This document shows positions 21,771 to 34,100 of a stretch of DNA of 64,000 nucleotides, piece after piece. Numbering within the stretch: position 1 is the stretch's first letter; every line of letters begins with the position of its first letter. Origin of the DNA: Tubulanus polymorphus (taxonomy: Eukaryota; Nemertea; Palaeonemertea; Tubulaniformes; Tubulanidae); NCBI RefSeq assembly GCF_964204645.1, contig NC_134036.1, positions 8,356,704 through 8,420,703 of the forward strand. The letters run 5' to 3'. A program made the translations under genes and the position numbers. The notes under the pieces are model-generated. The model made no database searches and was not told the origin of the DNA. It saw only the letters and a program-made list of their open reading frames with translations.

Positions 21771-22869
21771 CGACGGGATCATTTTTTTCGAATTGTCGAA
21801 CTGAGCTGCGCGTATTTCTTTCGGCCGAAAGATGCAATCGAGACTGCCGAATAGATACCGCAGACCACAGTCATCCAGTGTGTATTGCTATCCTGCACAT
21901 TCGCCTCACGTTTCGGGTAAAATCTACCGTAATCTGGTCGTCGATGGCAGTGAATATGATTTTGCCCTGAAATACTTGTCTTTCAACTTTTAGAAATTTC
22001 ATTCTGTCAAAATGAGACCCTTGACAGCTACGATATATCAAAGACACTAACGCATTTACTTAATTTACCCGCCATCATAATTCTGTGTGGAATCTAGAAA
22101 GTATGTTTGACGATAATTGGGAACCACTGTTGTTTCGGTAGAATTTCCATGTCCCGAACTCTGCAGTTCATTCAGCATTTGGTCACTTTTCGGCACTTGA
22201 TTCGAGCAAATACTTTGTAGGGAGCGACGAGTCCAGTTTTAATCATTATTATGGATCGAATTATATACAGTTTTATGGTTTAAACAGTAATACCGATTGC
22301 ACATGCACATATGAATTTGAATTTTTAAATATCACTTGTTATCATAGTAGGCCTAGGCCAGAAATTAATCTAGTGTTTGAAGTTTTTGTAGACCAACTGA
22401 TCAGACTCTGTAGCAGTTCAACTTTACATAGATGAGTTTCCATAATAACTATAATCGAAGAGAAATTTCGTCAAATTACTAAATATGACTAGTTCAGTCC
22501 CGTTTTATGGTTGAAAATGATTTAAAGATGAATGATATGTCGCTATCATGCACATTCGTCACACGCGTCGCATAACAAACATCAACTGGCCATTAATTAA
22601 ACTGACTTATACTCAGAAATACAGGTCTGTCAAGTCTGTCAAATCTTGGAATAATACTAATCATTCAATATGGATTCAGTTGTGACGTCACGTGAAAGAC
22701 CTCAATAGAAAACTAATCTTGTTTGTTAAACTTGGTATGGGTTGGAACAACGTCATTCAAGGATAAAGAACCTGTTTCAGGTAATTAATCAACATTTCAT
22801 GAAGGTTCCATCTGTTGTGCTGACTATGAAACATCATTACATACGAGTCCTGCCTATAAAACTGGTATG

Positions 22870-23110
22870 CCCGTTATCTGCAAATCGATCCACGATGAGT
22901 GTTCATCGAGAAGAAATTTCAGTAACCGGAAGCTTAAGAGCAACATATGCTGTGTTTGATCATCGATCCAAGATAAGCGTTCATTAAACATTAATTTTTG
23001 AAACCAGATCCCCAAGAGCAACAGGTGTATGGTAGAAATGTATTTGCTCGTCAATTCACGATGATTAATCATCGAGCAGAAATATCGACAACCAGAACCA
23101 GGTGACTAAA
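22870..23110 (+). repeat. Degenerate tandem repeat, unit about 75-100 bp
   Basis: Successive units contain CGATCCACGATGAGTGTTCATCGAG-like sequence, a CAGTAACCGGAAGCTTAAGAG-like block and GCAACAGGTG. The same unit occurs at 50,915-51,130. It is non-coding. Confidence 0.55.
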
Positions 23111-23334
23111 CATCTTTCTGCTGATAATTATTCGACAGTGAATTGTTAAACGAGATGTTCTAAATAATGCCATCTAGTATGATAATAATTACTTATCATT
23201 TCAAGATTCTAACTGGTGGAAAATTTAATGTAAGCTCGATAATATTCATGACCTAGTTTTCTTTGAACTCATGTTGTTGTAGAAAATAGATGAGCTGGAT
23301 TTTGAAACAGAATTAGTGATCGAGAACAAAACTA

Positions 23335-23600
23335 TACACGGAGTCGATTTGGCCCGAGCCAATTTGGCACGGATCATGCACGGGCCAAGTTTGGCCCGTG
23401 CTTAACTAGAGAGTGCAGTCACATGCAAACCATTCACTCGATACTAAACAATGCTCAAACAAAGCGAAGTGGATAATTTCCGGTGCCAGTTCAATTCAAG
23501 CGCAATCATTTGTCTGGTGCCAAAATTTGGCTCGGGCCTGGTCAGACGTTTTTGGTCGGGCCAAACAGGCTCGGGCCCATTTGGCACCCGTGTGAACAGT
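23335..23600. mobile_element. Short inverted-repeat element rich in TTTGGCCCG motifs
   Basis: The ends are inverted and similar (left: ACACGG...TTTGGCCCGAGCC; right complement: ACACGGGTGCC...GGGCCCGAGCC). The interior repeats TTGGC(A/C)CG and GGGCCAA. Probably a MITE. The overlapping open frames have no coding features. Confidence 0.4.
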
Positions 23601-24717
23601 TGTACAAATTTGGCCAGGGCCAAAAATGCTCGTGTGATCCCGGCTTATGTTCACCAATTTTAAAGTTTTTAGCAATGACGATTATTAATGAGCTCTGAAA
23701 AAAGTGAAATAATTTGAACCGATCTTACATATTCTATTTTATGATTGGAAAATAAAGGAATGGCGCAGATCAAATACGCTTACGCAATTCCGTGGCAACC
23801 ACGCTCCTATTTGTGTCGGGATGCGATCATAAAATCGTGTTTCTCAGTCGACCTTCATAGATTGCTCGGCTTAAAAGATACCCTAACAGTAAACGTTCAC
23901 AGATCATTCGGAAACGTTTTTCTCAAGATCTGTACATATTTACCGTCCAAACTTTGGCTAAAACGTATACTGAACGGTTTTTCTCTTTTTTTTTATAAAA
24001 ACTATAACACTATGTGACGTGTCATTTAAATCCCACATGAAGCACCGTACTTTGCATCAGCCTTGAAAAAAATACAGAATAATCCATGTTTTATAGTCGC
24101 GGAATTTGGGATTCGAACTTGCTCTGCTTTGTACAGAGGAGAGGGAAGCCGTGTGTACGAATTCGCTGCGCGCCATTTTCTTGTACCGGTTGGTGCGAGT
24201 TGGGTCAGAGGACTGAACTTCACAACGAAAAAAGTAGGACCCTATTCTTTATTCGCAAAAAAGATTCACGTTCTGTACTTTAAAAGATGCATTGCAGCTT
24301 GCAAATAGGCCTTAATAGTGTGTTCGCCGCAGTGTAAGCTAGTTTTAAGCAGGGTTGCACCTGTTGTTTGCTCTAAATAAGCCTACAAATCAGCTCTGAG
24401 GTCCGGTGCGAATTCTTGATCAAATTTTTGCCTACTGAACATGGTTTTTAGGAGTCTACAAATTAAAGAATCCAAGAACATGTCTATCTATCACAGCCAC
24501 ACTTGTCTTAAGAACAATAAGCAATTAACCATATTGGCCTAACTTTTTCAGTAGTACATTTAAAAACAGTCTGAAGTAAGTTTTTTTTCATTCCGGTTTT
24601 TTTATTATCTGTTTCCTATAGTAGTCCTTCCATTTGGAGACTGTGACTATGTGATACATGTAATCTACTGCAGAAAAGATCGGATGGTAATGTTGGCTCC
24701 CTAAAAATAGCCACATC

Positions 24718-25071
24718 TGTTGGGATGAAAAGATATCCGGTGATCTTTTTGAAACATGGTGTGCGTGGCTAGACGAGTTGCTATTATTATGCGATTTGAG
24801 AATCCCTCGACATCATTTGTTCTCGTCGCCTTCTGCCGAAACGTGGCAGCTTAATCTGTCCTGTGATGCATCGAAACGAGCATTCGGCTGTGTTGTTTTA
24901 ACGCGGGTGAGCTTTATACCTGTTCATTTATTTTGTTCGTTACGTTTGAAAATGAAAAATATAGATTTGAATATTTCATCACTGCGCTTACGTTGGTCGC
25001 TTGTTTCAATGTATGCGGCTTTCGGAATTGAAATATATCGTTATCTCGAGTCAGAAGCTGTCGATGAATGA
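24718..25071 (+). pseudogene. BEL/Pao retrotransposon fragment (RT-RNase H junction)
   Basis: An open stretch begins with WDEKISGDLF, then a Trp-containing helix and SIPR-like RIPRHHL, then SCDASKRAFGCVV. That order (W-D-E... I-P-R... DAS-x2-A-x-G) is characteristic of the start of the RNase H region in BEL/Pao polyproteins. Stops occur just upstream and the sequence ends after 25,071, so it is a short scrap with no LTR in sight. Confidence 0.55.
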
Positions 25072-25119
25072 CTGAAATATATTGCGCGCGTTCATATATT
25101 TCAAATACAACTGAAATTA

Positions 25120-25390
25120 TACCAATGACTGCACAGCTTGATATTGATTGAAATTTGTGTTGATGTAGAATCGATATGCATACGGCTCTTTAAAATCGAT
25201 CTGCGCGCATCCCAGAGCTTTAAGTACATATAACGTTTCGATCCCTCAGGAATTTATTATATTTGATGAGCTGTCGTTTTCCAGAATTTCTGAATATTAA
25301 TTTGTCATATGCTACTTCAATATTTTCACTCATGTACTGTGTGTGTGTATAGAACGTATTATTGTGCCCGGCCTTACATCTGCGATTATA
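25120..25390 (+). repeat. Dispersed repeat family R1, copy 2
   Basis: Shares GCTCTTTAAAATCGATC, TTTGATGAGCTGTCG and GAATATTAAT with copies 3 and 4. It directly follows the BEL/Pao scrap. Confidence 0.5.
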
Positions 25391-25574
25391 AGTGACCATG
25401 GAATCCGATGGTTGTGTGGATTGTAAATTTCCAGTGCGTGTTTTTGTCGACCACCGGGAACGACATGCACAGTTGTCACACCTTGTTTTGGTCGCCATCT
25501 GGTCATCATTGTCAGTGCTTTGAATTTTGCCAAAAATTAGTGTACAGTCAAATCTTTTATTCCTCCCCCGCGCG

Positions 25575-25822
25575 GCGCAGGACTATGATATTACACAGTA
25601 TGATTACCCCTAGGGAGAGTATGTACCCTATTGATTTGGGGTCCAAGGACCAAAGGTCAAGGTCACTACACGTCATTCATGTGAAAGCTTGTGAACGTCA
25701 TTCAAGAAGAACCGTTGATAGCAGGACCATGATATTACGTAGTATGATTACCCTTAGGAAAAGGATGTGTCCTATTGATTTTCGGATCCAAGGACCAAAT
25801 GTCAAGGTCACTACAGGTCTTC
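25575..25822 (+). repeat. Tandem duplication, period 144 bp
   Basis: The phrase AGGAC(T/C)ATGATATTAC starts copies at 25,579 and 25,723. Both contain GTATGATTACCC and CCAAGGACCAAA and end in GTCAAGGTCACTACA. GGTCAAGGTCAC-type repeats are, from memory, common in bivalve and other molluscan genomes, which weakly supports the taxonomic guess. Confidence 0.7.
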
Positions 25823-25829
25823 ACAATGA

Positions 25830-27640
25830 GTAGAAACCTAGCGTGATTGACGCAAACTACAACAGTTTTATAGTTAAAGGACGTGCCATTCCATATCATA
25901 CATATCGTTATAAATTTCTGGATATTAACTTTTCATGTGATACCACGTGTTGACTCATGTTCTTCATTTAAAAACACGTTTGATTTTGACCGATTGATTA
26001 TTTTCATTTAAACGATTATCGTGTTTTAATGACCGCATCAAAATGGTGTGAATTGAGGTACTTATCTCTATTAGATGATTCTCGTGTAAAAGGACATTTA
26101 GATATTAATATCCCCAGAAACTATTTGCAGAAACTGTGTTGTTAATCCAAAGAGAGTTTTTTCTCCTCAAACACGAAAATCTTCAATTTCTACGTCAATT
26201 CGTTACCGATCTCCTTGATTTGATCGAGTTCAACAGTTTTGATAATTTTTTGACGCCTTATAAAACGTTACCATTATGAAACCTAAACAATGTTAACCAT
26301 TCAGCGTCATTTTACAAACGACAGCCGTAAATCGATGTGCAAAACGTCACAGGTCTATGTGTACACAAACAAGCTATCTGGCAAAATATTATTGACATAG
26401 ATGTAGAATGGCTTCCTTTGATTATATAATGACCTATATTTGAACGTCGAAATGTTTTATTGCATTGAATATCATTAGAAGACGTATTGTAATAGTAAAG
26501 GATGTATGATTGTATCAGAAGCGGCAGGCATAATTATCGAAATGATAAGTAAATCGGATTATTCGGTTAAATGGCGGATGTATACACGATTTGGAAGTCC
26601 GATATAAAAGTCAGACCCTGACTCGGGCATGCCGGTGGAATGACGAAGCTATCTACGATGTGTGTAGGGCCGGCGTGAATTTCATCAGCGGCTACAAGCG
26701 GTAAATATGAAAATGTGTAAACATATAATTTCAATATTCAAACGTTTTAGAAAATATGTTTGATATTAGGAGTATGCAGGTTTCGTGAGATTAGCAATTT
26801 ATAATAGCATAGCTGTCATATACGGCTCCGCGTCCTCTGATGGCATGTGTATTAGGTGACAATTCAATTCAATTCTTTATTGATCCTTATTACATTGAAA
26901 TTCCGGGATAAAATTCCCGAATTCAATAAATACAAATTTTAAAATAAATTAATACAACATACATGACACACGGGTAATTCATACAGAACAACATAAGCAT
27001 GTTATTTTAAATGACAATGTCTACTTCAACCCACCCAGACTCAAGACTCTAGGATATCGAGTAACAGCCAAACCCGTGGCCCGGGCCCGGGGACCGGGCC
27101 GGCTGGCTAGGCCACACGATATGCTCGAAGTCATGATGAAGCAGACATCAGAAGAGCTCTTTCTTCAACCATGGAGGCAATGACGTTGCAGACCAGCTTA
27201 GAGGCATAAGTAAATGAAGTCGGTCGCAAGTTCGCGATCAATTATTGAGAATTTTCAATAAAAAGATTTAAACCACTACTAGAGTCGAAGACCTGTATCA
27301 TCTACCCAATCGCCAAATCTCATCATTCCCCAAATTTCTTAAAACTTCGATTTCAAATTTGCAATTCCACGTTAGCTTAGCCCAGAAATTCTATATTTTT
27401 TTCGCAGGCGTCAAATAATTTTCTAAAATTAATTTTCTTGTTGTCTTAGTGTAATGTTAAACATGAAAACTGGATTCGGAATCTATTAGTTTGATATGGC
27501 TGAATACTTGTATTAGTTAACTAAATAATTTTGGGTCCGGAATTTTCAGTAAAATATAACGGACGAAATAGTTTCATATTTCACGCGTTTCCACTCGGGA
27601 TTCTCAAGTACTGAAATTACCGCCTGACTAGTTGAGAGAA
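25830..27640. other. Non-coding stretch
   Basis: No gene is supported. A TATA-like ATATAAAAG occurs near 26,603 but I found no coding exon tied to it. An AATTCAATTCAATTC run followed by TTTATT (26,864-26,885) matches short dispersed repeats at 28.7, 30.1 and 31.1 kb. A GC-rich palindromic patch lies near 27,080-27,110. Confidence 0.4.
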
Positions 27641-27679
27641 TTGAATAGAAAGTAAATAGTGTATTGAATATCTGAAGAG

Positions 27680-27760
27680 TATAAAATACATGAGCGAATT
27701 TTCTACATAAACGTTTCTATATTGAATGCAGCAACCGAACTCTTACACGAAGGCAAAACT
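27680..27760 (+). promoter_or_regulatory. Promoter and non-coding first exon of knottin gene A
   Basis: TATAAAA (27680-27686) is followed about 30 bp on by a likely start site and a short exon ending GGCAAAACT, then the donor GTAAGTAG (27761). About 240 bp around it (27,530-27,770) is homologous to 53,104-53,350, where the same exon precedes knottin gene B. The conserved phrases include TTTTGGGTCCGGAAT, CGTTTCCACTC, and AACCGAAC followed by TTACACG. Intron 1 would run 27,761-31,451 and is filled with repeats. Confidence 0.55.
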
Positions 27761-29659
27761 GTAAGTAGATAACATGCGCACTGTGATGGCAAATGGGTGA
27801 TAATTGTTCATCGACGTGTCATATCGTTTAGTAAAGTAATATGTATCAGTGTGCCTGGACTTTATTACATAGAAATTTTCATTTTTGGCTGGTCAGTGGT
27901 CGGTAAGTTACTAATGACCATTGCTAAGGCAGTGTGCCCAAATGAATCTCCAACGATTACAACCCGTTTTCGGTTAATTGCATATGGGAACGTTACTGCT
28001 AGAATGCTGTAACGCGCTATTCTCATTTATGAAATTAGTTTTGCACCTAAATCTACTTCACTACCTTTATTTATAGTTAAATCCTTGCAAAAACATGATT
28101 AATGTTCCCCAGGTTGTCTGCTTTCGTTGGATGCTTAATTTCAATTGATAATCAAAATAATGGCGCTGCTTTCTGCTTATAAACTTTTCAAGTCAGAGCC
28201 ATTTTACTATGTATCGGAGGCAAAAATGCATTTGGGCAGCGGGTTTTTATAAGCTTGACAGCTTATATAAGGATGATTAGAACACCAATGAAAACAGTTT
28301 TCAACGGAAAAGAAAAGTGGCTTTTATATGTTACAAGTTTGGTGGCTGTATCTTAAATAGCCAGTTTGTGTCAATTCTTAAAGGAGTTTTATCACTACGG
28401 CTGCACCCAGTTACTGTTACTGCTGCACACAATGCGACTGAAAGGTGTAACTCTGTGTGTTGAACCATGCTTACATTGATTGCAGAAACGATCCTATATG
28501 AGTTGTCAAAAGTCGAATACCGGTACCACTGGCCATGTAATGGCTTAAAATGACAACAGTTCACGCATGACCACTGACTGACAAATAGTCAATATTGTCC
28601 CTGTCACATTATTAGGCCCCGGCCTAGTGTACCAACAAACGTGGGTTTAAACTGCAGTTTGGGTCACCCTTCCACTACGTGGTGCTAGTTGTTCCAAAAT
28701 TAATACTAATTACCAATTTTCAATTCAATTGAATTAAGTTTTATTGAACAAACTCCAAATTTGCAATTCAATTCAATTCGTGGCGCTAGTCCAGTATACG
28801 ACATTATAGTGCGTGCATAGAGTTACACTGCGTTATTCGGTCAGTGTTCACAGCAGTTGACAGTCGACACCTAAAGTAAACTATGAGAATAGGTGGCAAC
28901 CTGTCAACCCGTACTGAAGTATAACAGTTTTTCACCCCTTTAACTGCTATTTGTCTTCATAATTTTCATTGTCATTCATAAATCCATTGCGAATTATGAA
29001 GTTGCGGATGATTCGGATGATATCGACATTTCGAAACACAAAAAGGCATGTATATATAACATTCAAATATAATATATCTAGATAGCTTTTAAAATTGGTG
29101 GAAGGGTGGTTTTTTATGTTGATTTGACAAATCGTTGGTCCTAAATAACCTTGGGAAGGTTTTTAGCATAGTTTAAAATGTGAATGATTAAGGTTAGGGT
29201 TCGGGTTAGGTTTAGGGATAGAGGTTAGGGGACCAAACCGAAGGTTTTGGAGACCCCACTAGTGCACGGGCAGCGGGTTATCCCTGTAAAAAAAGTATGA
29301 GTTATGTTGTGTGAGGCGGTCTACGGGACCTTGATGCCTCGGGGCGTGTTCGTGAGAGTTAAGGGTTACTATGAGGCTTCAATTCAGGAATCAGTGAACT
29401 ATACCATTGGCAGTTGTTTCTCTGTTAAGGAACATGAATATATCATTATAGACATGTGACGCTGCTGTATGTCTCCACTGATGTGTATGTCTGCACATCA
29501 ACCAACCTATCGAAGACAAGTTTCCTGCTAGTAAATAATCAAATGATATATAAAATATTATATCAATTGATTTTTGGGAATAATTAATTAGGAAGATGTT
29601 CTCGAAACAGAAGACTAGACGATTAGTATACGCGTTCACACGGAATCTAGGTGAGAGGC

Positions 29660-29915
29660 CGGTCGTTAACCGTCCGGTACAGTTATCACCTTACTGAGGG
29701 TGTCTACCTGTCATCCATCCTGTGCGATCATCACCTAACTGTTGTATAGGGTGTCTACCTGTCGTCCGTCCTGTGCATTCATCACCTAACTGCCATGTAG
29801 GGTGTCAGCTGTCAACCGTCCTGTGGAGTCGTCACCTAACTTGTGTGTAGGGTGTCATCTGTCAACCGTCATTTAGAGTCATCACCCTAGTATGTAAGGT
29901 GTCGCGTGTCATCAG
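29660..29915 (+). repeat. Tandem repeat, period about 51 bp, about five copies
   Basis: Successive units begin GGTGTC(T/A) and contain ACCTGTC, CCGTCCTGTG and CATCACCTAACT. Starts fall at about 29,701, 29,752, 29,803, 29,852 and 29,898. Confidence 0.8.
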
Positions 29916-30707
29916 CTGTAAAATATGATCCCCAATCAAGGATCTATGTTCATGGAGCTTCTTTTAGTTCCATATTACTACGCTTTTATATATTTCAGCT
30001 TGCGCATTAATTCCCCGATTTACTCCAAAAGTATCTCTACACGTTGCACTATAATGTCGTATATCGGACTTGGGCCCAATTTGTTTCTATTGAACAAACT
30101 TCATATTTTCAATTCGATTTCACTTTATTGATTAAAAATGATATATACGTATAACATCCCCACAATCGAACGGGTAGTATAATTCATATTCAAAGGAGGA
30201 AAGAGCATCGTATCCTCAATTAATACGCTTTATTCACAAGTTAGATCATGGATTAGGGTTAGGGTTAGGTCAGCAATACGACTGTGGAATCTTCCCAATT
30301 TGCGTAATCTACTTGCATGCGCCGAATATTTTATCTTTAAGGTTTAGGTAAGGTCCACATATCGTGTTAGCTGAAGGATATGGGTTAGGTTTAGATTTAG
30401 GCATAATGAACATAAGACCTACTTTTTGGAATAATGAAACTCACACAAATTGCACAGTTTTCTTAACTAGCATAAAACCTACGGCTAATATTATATATTT
30501 AAGGATTCAGTCATGTTTAGATAGTTGGTTTGATCAAGGATTAGGGTTAGGGTGAGGTTTAGGTAATATGAGTGAGAATTTTATCTTGATACAACGGACC
30601 AGCGGTCAATGTCAAGTTAATTTAAAATGTTCAGTATAATGCTTAGTTATATCACTGTAAATATCATCAGTATATAATACATACCACCAAAAATATCACT
30701 CATTCAC

Positions 30708-31060
30708 TAAAATCAATGTCGACTTTACACAGTAAGGTACATGCTGACGATGTCCACGCTAAAATCAAAGTCTACTAAGGCATTGTAAGGTACCACGTTG
30801 ACGATGTCCACGCTGTCTACACTAAAATCAATGTCTATACTATAAGGCATAGCCAAGGTACCACGTTGACGATGTCCACGCTGTGTGCACTAAATCGTAT
30901 CGTATCGTAATTTGCAATCAATAACGAAGGCCGATCTGGCCTATGACAGGTTGCTAAAATCAAAGTCTACTATAACACACAGTACATATACAAGGTACAA
31001 CGCTATCACATTCGATTACACTAAGTCAAAGTCTACTATAACTCAGTACAACGATTTGGT
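30708..31060 (+). repeat. Degenerate tandem repeat, unit about 65-75 bp
   Basis: Units contain AAAATCAA(T/A)GTC, AAGGTAC, and CGTTGACGATGTCCACGCTG. Three units are clear to about 30,895; later ones are degraded. Confidence 0.65.
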
Positions 31061-31451
31061 GGCACTACTTATAAAAAAAACTAATTCAATTCAATTGAAC
31101 TTTATTTACATGTTTTAAATCGACATTCTCCATTTACATGATTTAAACTAATAAACATGCTCCTCTAGGACACCTAAAATGCAGTCGTACCCAAACATGT
31201 TCTAGTGAACCTCCGGACTAGTGGTCCATCGGACAAGTGGACCCGTAGACTAGTGATACGCTACTGACTTTGTATGTCACATATAAAGCCCAGCACGCGC
31301 GAGATCAAATGGCAGTGTCTCTCAAGCCTCATCATTCTAAACTAGTAAATTATATGAAAACAGGCTTATTTTATGATAGCCTTTTGAAAACTGTTGAATA
31401 ATCAGAATTTGGGATTGCCCACAATGCTAATATATCTAATTCAAATTCCAG

Positions 31452-31941
31452 GCATCGAAAATGCTAGCTTATTTAATGACTCGTGTATCTGCTATTGTTG
31501 TGATAGTGATCAGCGCCGCGTCATTTGCAGAAGGTGAGTAACGACCTGGAACATAATACATAATTTCATATGATTCAATTAATTAAAAAGACACTTATCA
31601 GTAAACGTTGAGCAGCTGTTTATAGATTTAAAGAAGTAATTTGATGAATTACATTTCAAAGATAATGTTACATACTTTATATGCTGACAAAAATTTGCTA
31701 ATTGACGTGTGGTATTTTTTCATACGTAAATGTATTTCCTAAACTCATGTATTGATTTGTTTGTCATACATTCGGGGGTGTGGGGTTCAATTAAATCTCC
31801 AATTTAAATAAAAAAATTGCTCGAAATTCCATTTTTGATTTGTTTTTTTTACGAAATATAGGTTGCAAGATACGAGGCGTAGTTTGTCTAGGTGATACTG
31901 ATTGTTGCACTGGCAATTGTACCATCGGAACTTGTTCGTAA
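31452..31941 (+). CDS. Knottin-like cysteine-rich secreted peptide (locus A)
   Basis: Two coding exons: 31452-31533 (acceptor TTCCAG; ATG 31461; donor GTGAGT) and 31862-31941 (acceptor ATATAG; TAA 31939-31941). Together they encode 50 residues. Exon 2 is a 24-residue signal peptide with a hydrophobic core (IVVIVISAASF). The phase-1 intron falls at the signal/mature boundary. Exon 3 is the mature peptide with six cysteines spaced C-x6-C-x5-CC-x3-C-x4-C and ends in Ser. This is the inhibitor-cystine-knot framework that occurs in secreted toxins, antimicrobial peptides and signalling peptides of many invertebrates, so function cannot be read from the framework. The promoter and non-coding exon 1 lie at 27,680-27,760. 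Paralogues are at 20.4, 40.8, 53.8 and 63.9 kb. The frame is intact with good splice sites. Confidence 0.75.
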
Positions 31942-33459
31942 TCGTTGGCGATTAGAGTTTCTAATGGGATATACTTGTGATGGTTTGGGAAATCCGATTA
32001 TGAAACTGAACCGCAGTCAGGTAACTGACTGATTAGATCGTGTACGTAAAAAAGCTCGAATTGAATGTAAATTTTTAAACGTCAAATCTTGTGTTATATT
32101 AACATTCAATACATCTGTGAGCAAATAAACAAATGATTGTTTATCTTTCGAGGGTGAATGGATTGTAAAGTGATCAATAGGATGCGCCGTTCCATTAGCG
32201 AAAAGGAACATCAATCGTCTTTCGAATTTTCTCAAATCAATTTGTCATCCCTGGTTTACGACATCTCTCGTTTTTTAACTGGTATTCACATATTTTAGTC
32301 ATTTTCTTGGAGAAAAACCGATTGATTCATGTTCAGAGATGTGCGACTATTTCTATCAACGATGAAAAAAGAATCACACGATACAGGTGGTTTTCAAAAA
32401 AACGATCACTTGCTCTGTCTATGTGGTGGATTCTAAATGAGATTTTAATTTGCCGGTCCCGGGTAAGAAACGTTTGACAATATCATAACTGAACTATGTG
32501 AATGTTATTACAAACTTGTTTATCACGGTTTATGTCGAAACACTGTCCGCTGTGATTACAAAAACCAGTTTTGTTTTTGAAACTTCAACCAGCGTATTAT
32601 GTCGTTGAAACTAAGCTAAATGAAAAACTCATAGGCCTAAACAAATCATTTTCATCGAATAGTTTTCTAATACGTATACAACCGTATTCGAATGATTGAA
32701 CTGTCTTGAACCATAATATATATACCACCTCCCGATAAACCCCTACCCTCGCCTAACGTGGGCAATATCAGCGCTGAATTTGAACTGCTCAATAAATTGA
32801 AGATATCACAGAAATACCTTGTGTTGATGTTGTTTATTTATCCGCAATAAGGTTCCGATAAACAATCGGTCGTTTAGGATCATTATTAGGCGGTCGCGAC
32901 GCCTTAATACATTACAGTAAAAAGGTTTAAACTGCTATGCTTTTGCCTGTGACCATATTGATGCGGCGAAACCCACTGCGCGTGTGCAGCTTATTCCGAA
33001 CGCTGGTGAGCTGTCAATGAAAGTACATGTTATTATTGTTTTTATGTCCATTCAAAAATTAGTTATCTTATTAATATGATTGTTTGGCTAGACAGCGGTT
33101 TTGAGAAAAATCAATCAACTCCAGCTGATCGTGAAGTTCGGAATGTGCTGCGAGATATAATTGATACAGCATCCAAGGTTTGGAATCCAACATACGAACT
33201 ACAACATGACAATGTACAAGATCTATAGAAGGGTGCAGCTTAAGATTAACGTAACTAAAATTGCGCATCGTTTGCGCTTGAACGCATCGCGTTCCCGTTC
33301 ATCGTTCATATTAATACACATCGTGCAAATAATTTTATTTATAGTGACAACGCAGCGAATAAAGTGACTGAAATATTAGTTTCGGTGGCAGAAAACTCCT
33401 TAAGAAGGAGACGAAATGTATGTAAATTGCAATTGCAAATTTGTAAATCGTAAAGTATT
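31942..33459. other. 3' untranslated region of knottin A and non-coding sequence
   Basis: The first 90 bp match the 3' flank of the other knottin loci (TCCGATTATGAAACTGAACC). Beyond that no gene is supported. A stem CTCCTT/AAGGAG followed by CGAAA near 33,396-33,416 resembles part of a hammerhead core but lacks CTGANGA. Confidence 0.4.
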
Positions 33460-34100
33460 TATGCAGGACGCCGAAGTTAGAAGAAAGCGTAGGATTTACA
33501 GAAAAGCCAAACGGAAATAATTCAATAATCGTACTGATCTTAAAAGAAACAGACTTAATACAACTTATAGAAATTATAAAAAAGCAATGAAAACAGAAGA
33601 AAACGAAACAGCAAAATGAATATATCAAAGAAATAGCAAAAAGTGATCCAAAACCATTTGAGAAGTTTCTCTCCAAAGATAGAACTAACGACTGTAAGGC
33701 CTCTCTGGGTGACTTGTTAAATCATTTTTTTATGATTAACCAGGTCGAAGTAGGAAACGAAAATCCCAACCTCCTAAATGCAGACGACTTTTTCAAATTG
33801 AACGATGACGCTTTAAACAGAACTATTACTATCGAAGAGATATCTAATTGCATAAAACGACTTAAAATAATTAATTCCCGGAAAATGATGAATTCTAAAT
33901 GAATTCCTGAAAAATGCAGAAGACATTCTGATGCCTTCTTTAGTTTTACTTTTAAATAAGACACTGGAAACCGGCATTGTTCCAAAAAGGTGGTCTATAA
34001 GAATTATCTGCCCAATTTTCAAGAATAAGGGTGATCCTAGTGATCCAGATAACTATAGAGGAATAACTCATTTCAGCTGCCTCTTAATGGAGTTGTAGTA
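33460..34100 (+). pseudogene. LINE fragment, start of the reverse-transcriptase region
   Basis: Decayed coding sequence in changing frames. It runs from a basic linker (33,470-33,620) through an acidic region with TIEEISNCIKRLK to the RT finger segment: [15 protein letters not shown], then [21 protein letters not shown] at about 33,945-34,065. Those are the opening RT motifs of a non-LTR retrotransposon. The catalytic YxDD block is missing: the copy is broken at about 34,100 by a Penelope-like fragment. The C-terminal part of a LINE resumes near 35,980. Confidence 0.6.

Larger units (their letters stand above)
28000..31450. other. Repeat-filled intron 1 of knottin gene A
   Basis: No other gene is supported. 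Contents: TTAGGG-like short runs near 29,193-29,230, 30,245-30,270, 30,385 and 30,540-30,560; a 51-bp tandem array (29,660-29,915); a second tandem array (30,708-31,060); and several AATTCAATTGAA/TTTATT tails (28,715, 30,100, 31,083). Confidence 0.45.

Noticed and set aside
26600-26700. Host gene promoter and first exon at a TATA-like site
   Set aside because: Only a TATA-like sequence was seen; no coding exon or homologous promoter supports it.
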